Below are positions 29,157 to 30,791 of a stretch of DNA of 30,791 nucleotides, in pieces; within the stretch, counting starts at the first letter, position 1; every line of letters starts with the position of its first letter. The position numbers and the translations under genes were made by a program. The DNA comes from a virus. The stretch is from the IMG/VR virus record IMGVR_UViG_3300034082_000616, positions 1-30,791 of that record. One strand, written 5' to 3'. The notes under the pieces are model-generated. The model had not been told where the DNA came from. It worked only from the letters and a program-made list of their open reading frames with translations, and made no database searches.

Positions 29157-29680
29157 ATAAAGAAGAAACATTATCTACACTTCAGGCGTTTAATAAATAT
29201 GTTATTAAGCAGTCACGAACGAACCTTACTAAAGGCAAAAAAAATGTTTCTAAAAGTCTTTATAACTCTCTTAAATCGACTGAAAAAGTAAACCCGAACT
29301 CTATTGAATCGTATATTGAAATGGAGCAATACGGTCAATTTTTAGACAAAGGGGTTAAAGGTAAATTTAGCAGTCAAAGAGCGCCAGATAGTCCTTTTAA
29401 GTTTGGTAGCGGCACAGGTAAAAAAGGCGGGTTAACTGAAGGGATTAGAGGTTGGGTTAAGGCTCGAAGGTTTCAGTTTAAAAATAGAGAAACAGGTAGA
29501 TTTATGAGTTATGAACAAACAGCGCAATTAATTACACGCTCAATTTATTTAAAAGGAACAAAGCCGACAAGGTTTTTCAGCAAACCTTTTGAAGATGGAT
29601 TTAAAAAGTTACCTGAAGAATTAGTAAAAGCATACGGCTTAGACGTAGAATCATTTTTAAAATTTACATTAAAAGAATAA
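29150..29680 (+). CDS. HK97 gp10-like head-tail joining protein
   Basis: The 176-residue protein has EQYGQFLDKGVKGKFSSQ and FKFGSGTGKKGGLTEGI around residues 60-100. RGWVKARRFQF and YEQTAQLITRSIYLKGTKPT then RFFSKPF follow. The Gly-rich basic loop and R.I...G..PT.FF..PF ending are seen in HK97 gp10-like neck proteins. It probably connects the tail tube with the connector. It overlaps the preceding gene by 7 nt and shares one base with the next. Confidence 0.65.
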   Translation: MLNKEETLSTLQAFNKYVIKQSRTNLTKGKKNVSKSLYNSLKSTEKVNPNSIESYIEMEQYGQFLDKGVKGKFSSQRAPDSPFKFGSGTGKKGGLTEGIRGWVKARRFQFKNRETGRFMSYEQTAQLITRSIYLKGTKPTRFFSKPFEDGFKKLPEELVKAYGLDVESFLKFTLKE

Positions 29681-30791
29681 TGGGACAAAAAATAACATTT
29701 ACTTTTCCGACAAGTACAATTACAGGGTACAACCAAAGAAACTTTAGACTTAAAAAAGACGGTGTAACATTATTTGAAAAGATAGTAATTTTTACTCCTA
29801 CTGTTGAATATGGAACAGACCCTTATTTATTAACATTACCAAACCAAGACGCACCATATAACAACGAAATTGTAAAGGGCGCAAATATTAACAACTTTGC
29901 GAATAATTTTAAATTGTGGCTAACATATCAGCTCGCAGTTGAAACATATTTTTTCAATAACTTTTATTATGAGGTTTCAATAGTTGGAAATGTAGTAGAG
30001 TTAATTTGGGGTTCTAATAGTAGTACAGATACTTTTGAATTTGTTAATTTTCCCGACCAAACAGCGCATACTTCAGCTTGGTTAACTTATACAATTGAAG
30101 CTTATACAATACCTGCTTTAATAGTTCCCGAAGTTTTAGACGAACAAATAATACTTTCAAGAAGTCCGTATCATTTCAAACTAACGCCAGGTATTACATT
30201 TGACGAAATTACTGCTGAAGTATTTATATATCGAGGTCATAAAGTTGATGACAAACCAGCGACTTCTACTTATAATTTAAGTAAATCAGTAGTGCAAGTA
30301 GGTCAAGGTGCTATTAATTTTGATATTCATAAATTGGTTAATGATTATGTTAAAAGTAATTACAACGGAATAGGAGTAGATGGAGCGTTCACTACTTCAT
30401 TATTAGATAGCGTTTGGGTTTATATCGATGCAAAGATTTATTTATCAGGTGCGGAACAATACCAAGCAAATCAAACAGTATTGGCAGTAGATGGTTTTAA
30501 ATACCATACCGAAGTAGATAGTTTATGGACTATAGAATTTCAGCAAAATATATTAAGTAGTATTACAAATCATATTATTTATAATGATAGCGATTATCCT
30601 TTATATTTTATTACGGAAGGTTTAACGACTATTACTGCAAATGGTATTAATGTACCTTTTACATTTAGCCAAGACTACTCTAACCAAAAGATTGGTTATA
30701 TTAATGTAGCTAATTATATTGATGGTTCAACTTCTTTTGACGTAGTTTTTGCTTATGGTTTTGGGGATATTACTTACACGCATAGCTTTAC
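29680..30791 (+). CDS. Large tail protein, N-terminal fragment
   Basis: The frame starts on the last base of the preceding stop codon and is still open at the right edge after 370 codons. It is beta-rich, with many Thr, Asn and aromatic residues, no membrane segment and no catalytic motif. Recognisable stretches include KITFTFPTSTITGYNQRNF, SPYHFKLTPGITFDEITAEV and DIHKLVNDYVKSNY. Long beta-structured proteins at this place, between gp10-like genes and the tape measure gene, are usually minor tail or tail-tip proteins. It may be the start of the protein whose BACON-domain end lies at 3-254. Confidence 0.6.
   Translation, partial: MGQKITFTFPTSTITGYNQRNFRLKKDGVTLFEKIVIFTPTVEYGTDPYLLTLPNQDAPYNNEIVKGANINNFANNFKLWLTYQLAVETYFFNNFYYEVSIVGNVVELIWGSNSSTDTFEFVNFPDQTAHTSAWLTYTIEAYTIPALIVPEVLDEQIILSRSPYHFKLTPGITFDEITAEVFIYRGHKVDDKPATSTYNLSKSVVQVGQGAINFDIHKLVNDYVKSNYNGIGVDGAFTTSLLDSVWVYIDAKIYLSGAEQYQANQTVLAVDGFKYHTEVDSLWTIEFQQNILSSITNHIIYNDSDYPLYFITEGLTTITANGINVPFTFSQDYSNQKIGYINVANYIDGSTSFDVVFAYGFGDITYTHSF

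Noticed and set aside
1-30791. Temperate lifestyle, tRNA genes or CRISPR array
   Set aside because: No integrase, excisionase, attachment-site duplication, cloverleaf or spaced repeat array could be found by reading the sequence; absence applies only to this window.

Overview
This window is about 31 kb of a tailed double-stranded DNA phage (Caudoviricetes, probably with a long siphovirus-like tail) that infects a member of the Bacteroidetes, most likely a Flavobacterium-type host. The evidence is the low GC content, A-rich plus strand, absence of Shine-Dalgarno sequences, promoters of the Bacteroidetes TTTG-N19-TAnnTTTG type, and protein families typical of flavophages. All convincing genes are on the + strand and packed with 1-17 nt overlaps. 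I see no integrase, transposase, tRNA or CRISPR array, so nothing here argues for a temperate lifestyle. The longest gene-free stretch is the 232 bp between 20150 and 20383, which holds a terminator, a promoter and a structured leader RNA.

Layout. 1-11665 is the late structural and lysis module: the end of a BACON-domain protein, tape measure protein, XkdF-type capsid protease/scaffold, major capsid protein, probable tail tube protein, portal, head-tail connector, two fibre-type proteins, holin and GH24 lysozyme, closed by a terminator. 11742-13241 is a small accessory cassette (zinc-ribbon protein, small HTH protein, compact C5 DNA methyltransferase) flanked by two nearly identical 48-bp promoter repeats. 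13320-16482 is an early module with an ERF annealing protein, a DUF3127 SSB-like protein and two MazG-like proteins. 16539-20150 encodes a metallophosphoesterase, an SF2/SNF2-type helicase and an N4/N6 DNA methyltransferase. 20208-23226 is the replication operon (winged-helix initiator carrying iteron-like repeats, RepA-type ATPase, RusA resolvase), headed by a leader predicted to form two hairpins joined by a 7-bp loop-loop contact. 23282-26483 holds many small proteins and a sigma-like factor. 26510-30791 starts the packaging and tail module: terminase small and large subunits, a G/GT-like tail assembly chaperone with a U UUU UUU -1 frameshift site, tail terminator, gp10-like protein and a truncated tail protein.

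Regulation visible in the sequence: four promoters (11742, 13258, 17706, 23218) carry the same 18-bp palindromic or near-palindromic sequence exactly in the spacer between the -33 and -7 boxes, so one DNA-binding protein probably controls them together. Strong terminators directly after the capsid and tail-tube genes probably lower expression of the following, less abundant, head proteins. The window is cut inside a tail gene at both ends. Both fragments would fit between the tail chaperone/terminator genes and the tape measure gene of a circular or circularly permuted genome, but the two ends do not join in frame as given.
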